Below, one piece after another: positions 18,833 to 28,365 of a DNA stretch of 64,000 bases (the stretch's first letter is position 1; each line of letters opens with the position of its first letter). Under the pieces are notes generated by a model, which was not told where the DNA came from, ran no database searches, and saw nothing but the letters and a program-made list of their open reading frames with translations. The DNA comes from Microbacter sp049976245 (lineage in GTDB: Bacteria > Bacteroidota > Bacteroidia > Bacteroidales > Paludibacteraceae): contig JBMFIQ010000001.1 of assembly GCA_049976245.1 (NCBI GenBank), positions 76,427 to 140,426 on the forward strand, written 5' to 3'. The position numbers and the translations under genes are program-made.

Positions 18833-20176
18833 TTATAAACCGGTATAATTTTGTGGGGTGATGTTGCGCAATTCCTTTTTGACTGCCTCGCTGACGTCCA
18901 ACTGATCAATAAAAGCCTTGAGCGAAGTTTCGGAAATCGGCTCATTGGTGCGGGTCAGTGTTTTGAGGGCTTCGTAGGGGGCGGGATATCCTTCGCGTCG
19001 CAAAATGGTTTGAACGGCTTCAGCCACAACAGCCCAGTTGTTGTTCAAATCCTCCGAAATGGCGGTTTCGTGAAGGAGTAATTTATCCAATCCTTTGTGC
19101 AAACTGTCGAAAGCAATGATGGTGTGTGCAAAAGGCACTCCGACGTTGCGCAGCACGGTGGAGTCGGTTAAATCTCTTTGCAAACGGGAAACAGGAAGTT
19201 TTTGCGATAAAAAATCAAACAACGCATTGGCAATTCCCAGATTTCCTTCGGCATTTTCAAAATCAATCGGATTCACTTTGTGAGGCATGGCCGACGATCC
19301 GACTTCGCCGGCTTTGATCCGTTGTTTGAAATAATTCATGGAGATGTACATCCAGAAGTCGCGGCTCAAATCGATTAAAATGGTGTTCAATCGTTTCATG
19401 CCGTCGAAGAGCGCCGCCAAGTGATCATAATTGGAGATTTGCGTGGTCCATTGTTCGCGTTGAAGTCCGAGCGAATTGGCCACAAAGTCATCAGCGATCT
19501 TTTTCCAGTCGATTTCGGGAAACGCTACATGATGCGCGTTGAAGTTGCCTGTGGCGCCGCCAAATTTGGCAGTTATTGGCACTTGTTTTAGCAATTTCCG
19601 TTGCTCTTCGAGTCGATAGACAAACACCATAATTTCTTTTCCCAGACGGGTAGGTGAAGCCGGTTGGCCATGTGTCCTTGCCAGCATGGGAATGGTTGCC
19701 CATTGTTGAGCCATTTCGCGAAGTTGTTCCGTCAATTGAAGCAACAACAGATCGTAGTGTGTTGTCAAGGCTTCTTTCACGGCAAGAGGAAAAGCGGTGT
19801 TGTTGATGTCCTGTGAAGTGAGCCCGAAATGAATAAATTCTTTGAATGAATCCAAATGCAGTTGATCAAATTTTTCTTTAATAAAATATTCCACCGCTTT
19901 CACGTCGTGGTTGGTGGTTTGCTCGATGGTTTTGATTCGTTGCGCATCTTCTTCCGAAAAGTCGGCATAGATGTTTCTTAACAATGGGAACATCGTGGCC
20001 TCAAATCCTTGCAGCGGCTTCAACGGGATGTTGCACAGCATGATGAAATATTCAATTTCGACGAGGACACGATAACGCATCCATGCAAATTCGGAGAAAT
20101 AGGCATCCAACGAGGCTGTTTTTGAGCGATAACGACCGTCAACAGGCGAAATGGCCGAAAGAGATGATAGTTGCAT
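18833..20176 (-). CDS. purB: Adenylosuccinate lyase
   Basis: Catalyses two steps of purine synthesis: SAICAR to AICAR and adenylosuccinate to AMP, releasing fumarate. 447 residues, cytoplasmic tetramer. The superfamily signature SSAMPHKVNPIDFENAEG at about 290-306 carries the catalytic flexible-loop Ser; TSQDINNTAFPLAV and ARTHGQPASPT with the catalytic His are also clear. ATG at 20176, 22 bp downstream of kdsB. Length and motifs resemble the E. coli-type long PurB. Confidence 0.97.
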   Translation of the reverse strand: MQLSSLSAISPVDGRYRSKTASLDAYFSEFAWMRYRVLVEIEYFIMLCNIPLKPLQGFEATMFPLLRNIYADFSEEDAQRIKTIEQTTNHDVKAVEYFIKEKFDQLHLDSFKEFIHFGLTSQDINNTAFPLAVKEALTTHYDLLLLQLTEQLREMAQQWATIPMLARTHGQPASPTRLGKEIMVFVYRLEEQRKLLKQVPITAKFGGATGNFNAHHVAFPEIDWKKIADDFVANSLGLQREQWTTQISNYDHLAALFDGMKRLNTILIDLSRDFWMYISMNYFKQRIKAGEVGSSAMPHKVNPIDFENAEGNLGIANALFDFLSQKLPVSRLQRDLTDSTVLRNVGVPFAHTIIAFDSLHKGLDKLLLHETAISEDLNNNWAVVAEAVQTILRREGYPAPYEALKTLTRTNEPISETSLKAFIDQLDVSEAVKKELRNITPQNYTGL

Positions 20177-20198
20177 GAGTGATCGGGATTGAGACGAG

Positions 20199-20966
20199 TT
20201 ATGAATGAAATTGATGAAAAAATTGTCGGGCGCGTTCTAAGTCTTCAGGAGTGTCCACGGCAATGGTTTCCACATGAACCACTGCGGTTTGCACACGATA
20301 TCCGTTTTCAATCCATCGTAACTGTTCGAGCGATTCCGCCAATTCGAGTGAAGAAGGCGGCAATTGCGTGATTTCTTTCAATATGTCGGTACGATAAGCA
20401 TACATCCCAATGTGTTTATAATAGGTGTGATGAAGCAACCATTCGTCATGCTGCACTGAGCGACAGTAGGGAATGATGGAGCGACTAAAATAGAGCGCTT
20501 CTTTTCGTTGATTTATCACCACTTTGGGAACATTGGGGTTGAAGAGCTGTTCAAAATCATCTTTGTCGGAAAACGGCTTGATCAACGTGGCTATTTGAGT
20601 TGATTCTTGATCGAAACAATGTTTTAGCAATTGAATGTGTTCCGGTTTGATGAAGGGCTCATCGCCTTGAATGTTGATCACCACATCAAACGGTTTCGAT
20701 TGTAAGGTCAAAGCTTCAAAACAGCGATCCGTCCCACTTCGATGTTGATCGGAAGTCATCACGGCATCGCCGCCAAATGATTTTACCGCCTCGAAAATGC
20801 GTTGATCGTCTGTTGCTACCACTACGTTGTCCAACACTTGAGCCGCTTGTTCATACACATGCTGAATCATTGGTTTTCCGCCAATGTCGGCCAAAGGTTT
20901 CCCTGGAAACCGCGATGAAGCATAACGAGCGGGAATGATTCCTATAAAACGTAATGGATGAGCCAT
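20199..20966 (-). CDS. kdsB: CMP-KDO synthetase
   Basis: Activates KDO with CTP to CMP-KDO for LPS inner-core synthesis. 255 residues of the cytidylyltransferase fold. N-terminal nucleotide-binding motif IPARYASSRFPGKPLADIGG (residues about 10-29), VVATDDQRIFEAV, MTSDQHRSGTDRC and the metal-binding INIQGDEPFI are all present, matching 3-deoxy-manno-octulosonate cytidylyltransferase. ATG at 20966. It is 85 bp from the next gene upstream and 22 bp from purB downstream, in a seven-gene minus-strand run. Confidence 0.96.
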   Translation of the reverse strand: MAHPLRFIGIIPARYASSRFPGKPLADIGGKPMIQHVYEQAAQVLDNVVVATDDQRIFEAVKSFGGDAVMTSDQHRSGTDRCFEALTLQSKPFDVVINIQGDEPFIKPEHIQLLKHCFDQESTQIATLIKPFSDKDDFEQLFNPNVPKVVINQRKEALYFSRSIIPYCRSVQHDEWLLHHTYYKHIGMYAYRTDILKEITQLPPSSLELAESLEQLRWIENGYRVQTAVVHVETIAVDTPEDLERARQFFHQFHS

Positions 20967-21051
20967 GGTAATGGTTCTTCTCTTTAACGGTGATGAAAGT
21001 ACAAAGATACAAAATTATCACCAACAGAATATGCGTGGAATGAGCGATGGG

Positions 21052-21519
21052 CTAATTTCGCAAGGTAGCGATCAGTCGCTTAGGGTGAGTCAACAGTTCC
21101 AAAGCATCCGTGATTGAAGTGCAGACCACATCGGCTTCTGATATGAGCGGAGCATAAGTGCCCTCTTTTTGAATCACGGCAATACCCAATACTGCTTCTT
21201 TTAACATGATTTTGTCGTTTCGTCCGTTACCTACGGCCAATACATGTTCGGCTCCAAGTTTTTTGACAAACTCACCTTTTTGTCTATCTTGTTGCAACGG
21301 ATCGATGACTTTAACTTCGCATGGGATCTCTGCCATGGCATTGACTACCGAGCCAAACGTATCGGCTGTAATCACATGAATTGTTAAATGACGATTCAGC
21401 TGATGTAGCAATTCAGTTACTCCATTTATCAGCACTCCGTCTTCTGCCAAAGTTCCGTTGTAGTCCAATACCAGATGATCTAAACGAATGGTTTGTAAAC
21501 CGGGAATTTGAATGTTCAT
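21052..21519 (-). CDS. HAD-family phosphatase, soluble P-type ATPase-like
   Basis: A 155-residue cap-less HAD hydrolase. Motif I is LDYNGT with nucleophile Asp19; the usual second Asp is Asn21, so the motif (DYNGT) is closer to the DKTGT of P-type ATPases than to DxDGT phosphatases. Motif II is the Thr in VITAD and motif IV is GNGRNDKIML. The open frame extends to a TTG at 21528, but the ATG at 21519 is the natural start. It sits beside kdsB, which might suggest KDO-8-phosphate phosphatase, but KdsC motifs are absent; it matches the COG4087-like soluble ATPase group, whose substrate is not known. Confidence 0.75.
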   Translation of the reverse strand: MNIQIPGLQTIRLDHLVLDYNGTLAEDGVLINGVTELLHQLNRHLTIHVITADTFGSVVNAMAEIPCEVKVIDPLQQDRQKGEFVKKLGAEHVLAVGNGRNDKIMLKEAVLGIAVIQKEGTYAPLISEADVVCTSITDALELLTHPKRLIATLRN

Positions 21520-21558
21520 TGAAATCAATTTTTGTTGAAAATGTTGTTTGTGGTTGTT

Positions 21559-22875
21559 TTACGTTTGCTTTTCTAACATTTTGAGAATATTCTCCTTCAT
21601 AATCAAGGTCATGCCGAGTCTCATGGAGCTCACTCCTTCTTTTAGCTGATAAGTAAATACCGGTTGTCCATTTTCCAGAAACGAATCAAAATAGCGTGTT
21701 TGAATGGAATCAATGGATGAAAGGTGTTCAGCCACTTCGGTCAGATGAGATGAAATGACGAACAGGCTGTTATCCCATGAAGCCAATTTTGTTGTCACAA
21801 CGGATAGCGCATCAAACGCATCTTTGACATTGGTGCCCCGAAACAATTCATCGAAGATCACGAACATGTATTCGCCTTTTGAAAGCAATTCGGCAAGGTG
21901 TTTCACTCGTTGTACTTCGCTAAAAAAATAGCTGTATCCGCTCGAAATGTTATCAACGTAGGTGATGCCCGTCAACAATCGATCTTGATAGGAGAGCGTC
22001 GCTTTCAGGGCAGGCAATCCCATGCCAAGATGGGCAAAATAGAGAGCCAATCCGATGGACTTTAAAAAAGTGGTCTTCCCTGACATGTTTGGTCCGGTGA
22101 GAAACAACAGATGATGCGCTTTATCAATGGTTACGGAAACCGGAATGCCCTCTTTTAGTAAAGGATGACGTAATTCCTGCACCTCAAACAGTGGCTCGGA
22201 ATTTTTCCGCCACGCGGGGAATGTAAAACCAAACATTCGCGCCGTAGAAGCCATGGAGATCAGTGCGTCGAGTTCAAAATATTGTTCGATTAGCGCTTTA
22301 AATGGTTCTTTCAAAGTTAGCCGCAATAGTTGATCGGCCTGCAACCAACGATGAAAAGAGACGTGATGATGTTCGATCAAGGATTTGGCTTTTTGAAAAT
22401 CACGATCATGCCAGATAAACTCCACCTGTTTGTTGAATGTTGCCAAAACGGATGGCAGATTGTCATGGTCGGCATTCAACCATTGATGCAATGTTTCGAC
22501 CAAACGAACGGCTTCGGGCAAACTGCTTTGAAGAAAGCGATAGGATGATAAATCGGCCATTACAAACTGAAGGCTTGACCAAAGGCTTGTGGAAGCAACG
22601 GTGTCGATGTTGGACGAAAAATATTCATCCAAAGCATTTAGCTCCATGTCTCCAAACGGTAATCGATCCTTCAAATCATGATCGACCAAATAATGGATGG
22701 TTTGTTCCTGAATCAGTAGATCATCGAATCCATGAGGAGGATTGCTCATCTTTTCAAGGAGTCGATTGCTGCCTCCGGTTGTTCGTGTTTTGTTCATCCA
22801 CTGGAAAATGGATGTGTGATCCTGATCACCCCCGAAAATATCCAAATCCTTCAACGTTTGTTTGTCAATCAACAT
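21559..22875 (-). CDS. MutS-family ATPase without mismatch-recognition domains
   Basis: 438 residues from the ATG at 22875 (the open frame extends to a TTG at 22905). It has only the MutS lever/core (domain III-like helices, about 1-220) and the domain V ATPase: P-loop FLTGPNMSGKTTFLK near 259-267, FFSEVQRVKHL, Walker B region IFDELFRGTN near 341-348 and SSHLTEVAEHL. The N-terminal mismatch-binding and connector domains and the MutS2 Smr domain are missing. Such MutS-like proteins are common in Bacteroidetes; a role in DNA structure processing is inferred only. Same strand as gldA, 140 bp downstream of it. Confidence 0.82.
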   Translation of the reverse strand: MLIDKQTLKDLDIFGGDQDHTSIFQWMNKTRTTGGSNRLLEKMSNPPHGFDDLLIQEQTIHYLVDHDLKDRLPFGDMELNALDEYFSSNIDTVASTSLWSSLQFVMADLSSYRFLQSSLPEAVRLVETLHQWLNADHDNLPSVLATFNKQVEFIWHDRDFQKAKSLIEHHHVSFHRWLQADQLLRLTLKEPFKALIEQYFELDALISMASTARMFGFTFPAWRKNSEPLFEVQELRHPLLKEGIPVSVTIDKAHHLLFLTGPNMSGKTTFLKSIGLALYFAHLGMGLPALKATLSYQDRLLTGITYVDNISSGYSYFFSEVQRVKHLAELLSKGEYMFVIFDELFRGTNVKDAFDALSVVTTKLASWDNSLFVISSHLTEVAEHLSSIDSIQTRYFDSFLENGQPVFTYQLKEGVSSMRLGMTLIMKENILKMLEKQT

Positions 22876-23017
22876 GATGGAAGTTGTTAATAAATTGTTT
22901 TTCAACTATTTTTCCTGCTTTTGAGTCTTCTGTTGATTTTTTTTGATACCAAGCATTGTCGGCTGTCGGATGTGTTGATGAGGTTTGGTTGTCAATTTTG
23001 ACTATTTAACCCAATGT

Positions 23018-23929
23018 TTATCCATTTAAAGTCAGTTCCTTGAAAACATTTTCCATCGTGCGTCGTTGATGTTGCAAGGTGAGAATTTCCAATTGACGGG
23101 CAACTGCAAAATGAAACAAGCCGGCTCTTACATCCGCGTTGCTGTGTATCTCAAAAAAGGTGGAAGATATTGGTACAATGTGATTGACGTGTTCAAGCGT
23201 CATCAAAAGATTTGTTTCTACCGGTGTGGAAAATTCTACCTGCGTGACAACATCGCCTTGGGTGTGTTGCGTCAATAATTCCTCTTCACTGCCGTCCGCC
23301 ACAATGTGGCCTTGGTGAATAATGATGACACGTTTGCACAGTGCTTTGACTTCCTGCATGATGTGTGTGGAAAACAACACGGTTTTTTCTTTCCCCAATT
23401 CCCGGATCAATTGTCGAATTTCTTCCAGTTGATTTGGATCGAGGCCGGTGGTAGGTTCATCCAGTATTAACACTTCAGGGTTGTGCATCAATGCTTGAGC
23501 TAAGCCAACACGTTGGCGAAATCCTTTGGATAAATCTCCAATGCGTTTTTTGTATTCATGCGTCAATCCGGTTCGTTCAATCATCTCATCAACGCGCGAT
23601 CCGGCTTGTTTTCCCAAATGATACAATCCTGCAATGTAAAGCAGATATTCTTTAACGTATAAATCGGGATAAAGAGGGTTATGTTCAGGTAAATAACCGA
23701 TGTGACGGCGAATCTCCACATTGGATTCGTCCACAACCGTGCCGTTGATTTCGGCATAGCCCTCATCTGCCTTTAAAAAACCAGTTGCAATTTTCATCAA
23801 GGTAGATTTTCCGGCTCCGTTTGGGCCTAAGAAACCGGCCACTTCGCCGTCTTGTACCTGAAACGAGACTTGCTCTAAAGCTGCCTGTTTGCCGTAATAT
23901 TTCGAAATACTGTGCAGTGTTAATGACAT
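23018..23929 (-). CDS. gldA: ABC transporter ATPase, GldA-like
   Basis: 303 residues from the ATG at 23929 (MSLTLHSISKYYG); the open frame extends 90 bp further upstream without family similarity. Walker A GPNGAGKST at 35-43, signature LSKGFRQRVGLAQAL, Walker B VLILDEPTTGLDPNQ, switch His FSTHIM, and a C-terminal extension typical of GldA/CcmA-type ATPases, ending TMENVFKELT. GldA works with GldF/GldG, which are not in this window, and is associated with gliding motility in flavobacteria; non-gliding Bacteroidales also carry it, so the role here is uncertain. Confidence 0.83.
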   Translation of the reverse strand: MSLTLHSISKYYGKQAALEQVSFQVQDGEVAGFLGPNGAGKSTLMKIATGFLKADEGYAEINGTVVDESNVEIRRHIGYLPEHNPLYPDLYVKEYLLYIAGLYHLGKQAGSRVDEMIERTGLTHEYKKRIGDLSKGFRQRVGLAQALMHNPEVLILDEPTTGLDPNQLEEIRQLIRELGKEKTVLFSTHIMQEVKALCKRVIIIHQGHIVADGSEEELLTQHTQGDVVTQVEFSTPVETNLLMTLEHVNHIVPISSTFFEIHSNADVRAGLFHFAVARQLEILTLQHQRRTMENVFKELTLNG

Positions 23930-23949
23930 ATCGGATCGACTAAATGTTG

Positions 23950-23957
23950 TACCTTTG
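23950..23957 (+). promoter_or_regulatory. Possible promoter -7 box toward YitT gene
   Basis: TACCTTTG on the plus strand matches TAnnTTTG; the yitT-like ATG lies about 240 bp downstream. It sits within the region upstream of divergent gldA, and no -33 box is visible. Confidence 0.3.
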
Positions 23958-24196
23958 CATTGGAATTGAACGTCACTGTTTCTTTTTTTATCTGTTAATA
24001 GCTTGTTTTTAAAGGTCACATGGATTTTGGCTCGTTAAAAGCCGGACTTGTTTCATCAAACAAAAGTAGCAATTATTTTTTAATCTGTTTTTTTTGAGAA
24101 ACCAAGATGCGGAGTTGTTCGTGTCGGGATAAAATCATATTTCGATTATGGTTTGTATATGAACGGATTATCAAACAAACGACAAATATTGGCAAT

Positions 24197-25111
24197 ATGT
24201 TTCGCTTAAGACAAATTAAAGGGATTCGCATTCCGTCACAATGGAATTTACGCCCAACCCGTGAGTCGGTTCGCGATCATTTATTGATCGTCATCGGATT
24301 AATGATCTATGCTTTTGCGTGGAAAGGAATATTGATTCCTCATCAAATTACTGGAGGTGGAGTTACAGGTATCAGTGCGTTGCTTTTTTATGCTTTTGGC
24401 ACGCCAATTTCCATCACTTATTTTATCATCAATGCTGCGCTGTTGATCATTTCCATTCGTTCCATCGGCATCGTTTTCAGCCTTCGAACCATTTTTGGCG
24501 TTGGCGTTTTAACCTTGTTATTTGCCTTGATTCCCATTATGCCGAAAGGTGTTTTTATTGATGCCAATGAAACATTCATGGCCTGTGTTGTTGGGGGCAT
24601 CTTATCGGGAGTTGGCATTGGAATGGTCTTTATGGCCAATGGTAGTTCAGGTGGAACCGACATCATTGTGAAGATGTTGCATAAATATCGAAACGTCACG
24701 TTGGGAAGAGCCATGGTTTATTGCGATGTGCTCATCATATCTTCTTCCTATCTCATTTTTGGTAGCATCGAAAAAGTGGTTTACGGTTTGGTCACGATGG
24801 CCATTTATTCCATAACGGTGGATACCATGATCAACGGGGTACGACAATCCGTGCAGTTTTTCATTATTTCCAAGGAATATGAAGCGATTGCAGACCGCAT
24901 TAATACCGAAATTCACCGTGGTGTCACCATACTTAACGGGGAAGGATGGTACACGCATGAGCAGGTTAAAGTGTTGATGGTCATTGCACGTAAAAATCAA
25001 TCGCTCAATATTTTCCGATTGATCAAAGCCATAGATCCCGATGCGTTTGTTTCGCAAGGATCCGTGATAGGCGTTTATGGACAAGGATTCGACGCTTTTA
25101 AGTTAAAATAA
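24197..25111 (+). CDS. YitT/DUF161 integral membrane protein with DUF2179
   Basis: 304 residues from the preferred ATG at 24197 (MFRLRQIKGIRIPS); the open frame continues upstream to 24107 but that extension is Cys/basic-rich and unlike the family. The middle is a five- to six-helix membrane domain with LIPHQITGGGVTGISALL and GNSSGGTDI-type loops (here ANGSSGGTDIIVKML). The C-terminal ~80 residues form DUF2179 (RGVTILNGEGWYTHEQVKVL), a cytoplasmic ligand-binding-like domain. Function of the family is unknown. Flanked by divergent gldA and a convergent neighbour 66 bp away. Confidence 0.88.
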   Translation: MFRLRQIKGIRIPSQWNLRPTRESVRDHLLIVIGLMIYAFAWKGILIPHQITGGGVTGISALLFYAFGTPISITYFIINAALLIISIRSIGIVFSLRTIFGVGVLTLLFALIPIMPKGVFIDANETFMACVVGGILSGVGIGMVFMANGSSGGTDIIVKMLHKYRNVTLGRAMVYCDVLIISSSYLIFGSIEKVVYGLVTMAIYSITVDTMINGVRQSVQFFIISKEYEAIADRINTEIHRGVTILNGEGWYTHEQVKVLMVIARKNQSLNIFRLIKAIDPDAFVSQGSVIGVYGQGFDAFKLK

Positions 25112-25177
25112 GAAACGCTTGATAAGTTCTTATTCACATTGCCCAATGTGGCTAAGAGTTGATTGAATGTGTCAGGT

Positions 25178-26353
25178 TCAAATCTTAATGTAAATCTTTC
25201 TTTTGTACAATATGTGCCCAAAAATCCATATCAAAAGGACAAACAACAATGCATAGATTAACGAAGCAAATTCGGGGACGAAGAACGGTATGAGGATGTT
25301 GTGATAAAAATATCCCTGTAATGAAATCACATTTGGTCCGTTGTAAATTCGGATGTCACCCAGCAGGATGGCAAAGAAATCGGCCAATACATAAACAAAC
25401 AACGGATTCACGCCAAACGACTCGAAGAAAACGGACCATTTTTTTGCCCCTTTTACATCGATGATCCATAAAAGCAATGCCAACAAAAGGGATCCAAAAC
25501 CACATGTTACCAAAACAAAAGTAGGACTCCACACTTTTTTATTTAACGGAATACCGTAGCTGAGCAGCAATCCCGTGAAGAGGAGAATGGTTCCAAAAAT
25601 AAAAATGGACTGCAGCCTGGCGTTGTTTTCTTTTGTTTTGCTGATCATCATGCCCACATAAAACCCTAAAAGTACGTGTGCAATGCCAGGAAGTGTACTG
25701 AGCACTCCTTCAGGATCAAAAGGAATCACCGTCCCGTTGGGTAACGTTTCTTTGTACATGTGATGAACGCCTAACAAGGCACGATCAACAATGTTGATCA
25801 CATTGTTGGCAGACAAATCAAATCCGTTTCCAACCAACAAGATGACGGTGTACAAGAGTAGAATTCCTCCTGATACCCATAATACATAACGATGTTTGAT
25901 TAAGACAACAATCAATGCGCCAAATCCGTACACTAAAGCCAAGCGTTGCAAGACACCTAAAATTCGGATGCGTTCAAAAGGAAAAATACCGTGTTGAAAA
26001 CGTTCGGCCAATGTTTTGTCACTCCCAATGTTAAAAACATTTGAACATAAGATCGAGAACCAACCAATGGCAATGCCTATGGCAAAGATGAGCAGTGTGC
26101 GGCGTGAAATTTTCCATAAAACTGCTTTGGTTGGTTTGAAGTCATACTTTTTTAATGAAAAATACATTGAAATGCCCATGACAAACATAAAAAAAGGAAA
26201 GACCAGATCGGTGGGAGTCATTCCATTCCATTGAGCGTGTTCTAATGGCGTAAAAATATGACTCCAAGAGCCCGGATTATTCACTAAAATCATGCCGGAA
26301 ATGGTAATTCCCCTCATGACATCCAACGACAAAAGACGATTGTTCTGTTCCAT
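25178..26353 (-). CDS. DUF5009/NagX-type membrane protein, possible MurNAc transporter (MurT-like)
   Basis: 391 residues with about ten membrane helices, opening with RLLSLDVMRGITISGMILVNN, the hallmark of the DUF5009 family (NagX, relatives of heparan-alpha-glucosaminide N-acetyltransferase). A signature FPFFMFVMGISMYFSL follows. In Tannerella forsythia a membrane protein next to a sugar kinase and MurQ was shown to carry MurNAc across the inner membrane (MurT); from memory it belongs to this family, which I cannot check here. Neighbouring AmpG-like, MurQ and kinase genes support an amino-sugar salvage role. Last gene of the minus-strand cluster, 76 bp after the MFS gene. Confidence 0.8.
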   Translation of the reverse strand: MEQNNRLLSLDVMRGITISGMILVNNPGSWSHIFTPLEHAQWNGMTPTDLVFPFFMFVMGISMYFSLKKYDFKPTKAVLWKISRRTLLIFAIGIAIGWFSILCSNVFNIGSDKTLAERFQHGIFPFERIRILGVLQRLALVYGFGALIVVLIKHRYVLWVSGGILLLYTVILLVGNGFDLSANNVINIVDRALLGVHHMYKETLPNGTVIPFDPEGVLSTLPGIAHVLLGFYVGMMISKTKENNARLQSIFIFGTILLFTGLLLSYGIPLNKKVWSPTFVLVTCGFGSLLLALLLWIIDVKGAKKWSVFFESFGVNPLFVYVLADFFAILLGDIRIYNGPNVISLQGYFYHNILIPFFVPEFASLIYALLFVLLIWIFGHILYKRKIYIKI

Positions 26354-26429
26354 GTATCAGCAATTTAAGTAAAACCATGTATCTTGATCCATCACATTGT
26401 ATGGACTTTTCAAAGTAAAAAAAATATCA

Positions 26430-28298
26430 TTACGAATCCTTCGTCCGAGTCTCTTTGCGTACGCCAAATGCCGGATCAATTTTTAGCAATGCAACGGCAA
26501 GGTAGGTGGGAATCACACAAATCATAATGAACACAAAATAATGTCTGTAACCCAGCAATTCCTGCATCCATCCTGCAATCATTCCTGGCAACATCATACC
26601 TAACGCCATGAAAGCAGTGCAAATGGCATAGTAGGTCGTTTGATGTTCACCCCGCGAAAGATAAATCATGTACAACATAAAAGCGGTAAATCCAAAACCA
26701 TAACCAAATTGTTCGATGCCAACCGATAAATTGATAAGCCAAAAGCTGTCGGGTTGAACATAAGCTAAATAGACATAGACCAAATGAGGGAGCGAAATGC
26801 TGAGCGCCATAGGCCACAACCAATACTTCAATCCGTTTTTGGCCGAAACGATGCCACCCACGATGCCGCCGACGGTTAATGACAAAACACCGACCGTTCC
26901 GTAAACCCAGCCCACTTCGGAAGTAGTCAGCCCCATGCCGCCTATTGTTTTCGGATCCAACAAAAATGGTGCTGCCATTTTAACCAACATCGACTCGGAC
27001 AAACGATACGTCAGCATAAAAAAGATGCCGATGCCCACTTCTTTCTTTCTGAAAAATTGTCCGAAAGTTCTCAATGATTCACGTACAAGCTGAGAAGTTG
27101 TCTGCAAATGTTCGCCGCCGTGATCGCGTAAAGGGCGAGGCAGCACCCATCGATGATAGAGGAAAATGGCAATGAACAATCCGGCAAGTATAAAGAATGT
27201 GATCGACCATGCCAAAGGAATATTGCCTGAAAGGCCTTCAAAATCGGCACTGCACGGTTTGGTTAGTTTCGGATCAGTCTGAATCACCACATAAGCTGTT
27301 TGACGCCAATTGGTTTTGGAAAAACGAAGATGCTCCCCTTGAAGCATTTTAAAGTTGTTTTCTCCGTGTTTTAAGGCAAAATTCAACGCTATGGGTTTAT
27401 CATTGGCGGGAGCATGTCTCAAACGAATGGTCACAACACCTACATTCCCTGTAGTAGTCAATGTGGATTCAGCATCTCTTTTTTCTCCAAAACGATGTCG
27501 AATCCAATTTCCCAAGGGAACGGAAACGTTGCGCGACCACCATGAGGTTTGGCTGACGTGTTGTTGTAAAGAGGTTTCTTTGGGGACAAATCCATTCAAC
27601 TTATTTTGGGTTTCGGCATATTGGATCATTTTCTGTGCGCTATCGCGATGCACTGCAGCCTGAGCAAAACATACGGAAGCAGGTGCCACGACAAAATCTT
27701 TTGTTGAATCAAACTTGGAGGAAATGGAAGACGAGAGCGAGTTGGGTTGAAACGTAGCCTGAATGTGAATCGGCTCCAACCCCGTAGAGTGCTCCAATGT
27801 GCCGGCTAAAATGATCAATGCGCCTTGACCGGTGATCATGGCAATTCGATAAAAAGTATTTCGAATTCCTACGTAGAGTGCTTGGTCATGTTCCGATAAA
27901 GCCAACATATAAAATCCGTCCGCAGCAATATCGTGGGTTGCCGAACTGAAAGCGAGCAACCAGAAAAATGACATGGTGGCCTGAAAGAAGAAAGGAATTG
28001 GGATCGTAAATGCCACTCCAGCAAGACCTGCGCCAACCAACAACTGCATGGTAACGATCCACCAGCGTTTCGTTTTCAACAAATCCACGTAAGGGCTCCA
28101 CAAGGGTTTTAGAACCCACGGCAAATATAACCAACTGGTGTAGAGAGCTATATCCGAATTTGAAACGCCCATCCTTTTGTAAAAAATCACCGAAACGGTC
28201 ATTACGGCAACATAAGGAATCCCTTGAGCAAAATAAAGCGTAGGAATCCATGCCCAAGGCGATCGGTGAAAAAAAGAGGGGATCTTCATGTGGTTCAT
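26430..28298 (-). CDS. AmpG-like MFS transporter with large periplasmic insertion
   Basis: Inner-membrane permease of the AmpG type, which imports anhydromuropeptides for wall recycling. The N-terminal half matches AmpG (WIPTLYFAQGIPYVAVM, SNSDIALYTSWLYLPWVLKPLWSP, SSATHDIAADGFY). At 622 residues it is much longer than the usual 420-490 or so. The excess is a hydrophilic block at about residues 170-355 between helix 5 (ALIILAGTLEHS) and helix 6 (IPLAWSITFFILAGLF), predicted to face the periplasm; it contains Ser-rich and beta-like segments and no motif I recognise. The C-terminal six helices look intact. Start may be the ATG at 28298 or 28289. Neighbours are MurQ-pathway genes. Confidence 0.82.
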   Translation of the reverse strand: MNHMKIPSFFHRSPWAWIPTLYFAQGIPYVAVMTVSVIFYKRMGVSNSDIALYTSWLYLPWVLKPLWSPYVDLLKTKRWWIVTMQLLVGAGLAGVAFTIPIPFFFQATMSFFWLLAFSSATHDIAADGFYMLALSEHDQALYVGIRNTFYRIAMITGQGALIILAGTLEHSTGLEPIHIQATFQPNSLSSSISSKFDSTKDFVVAPASVCFAQAAVHRDSAQKMIQYAETQNKLNGFVPKETSLQQHVSQTSWWSRNVSVPLGNWIRHRFGEKRDAESTLTTTGNVGVVTIRLRHAPANDKPIALNFALKHGENNFKMLQGEHLRFSKTNWRQTAYVVIQTDPKLTKPCSADFEGLSGNIPLAWSITFFILAGLFIAIFLYHRWVLPRPLRDHGGEHLQTTSQLVRESLRTFGQFFRKKEVGIGIFFMLTYRLSESMLVKMAAPFLLDPKTIGGMGLTTSEVGWVYGTVGVLSLTVGGIVGGIVSAKNGLKYWLWPMALSISLPHLVYVYLAYVQPDSFWLINLSVGIEQFGYGFGFTAFMLYMIYLSRGEHQTTYYAICTAFMALGMMLPGMIAGWMQELLGYRHYFVFIMICVIPTYLAVALLKIDPAFGVRKETRTKDS

Positions 28299-28365
28299 CT
28301 ATCTTAAAACATTATTTTTCCGCAGTAAACATGATATTGATTCAAGAGGCAAGCCCCTATTTTTT

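Noticed and set aside
21052..21519. KdsC (KDO-8-phosphate phosphatase) next to kdsB
   Set aside because: Motif I is DYNGT and the KdsC pattern is missing; it looks like the soluble P-type ATPase-like HAD group.
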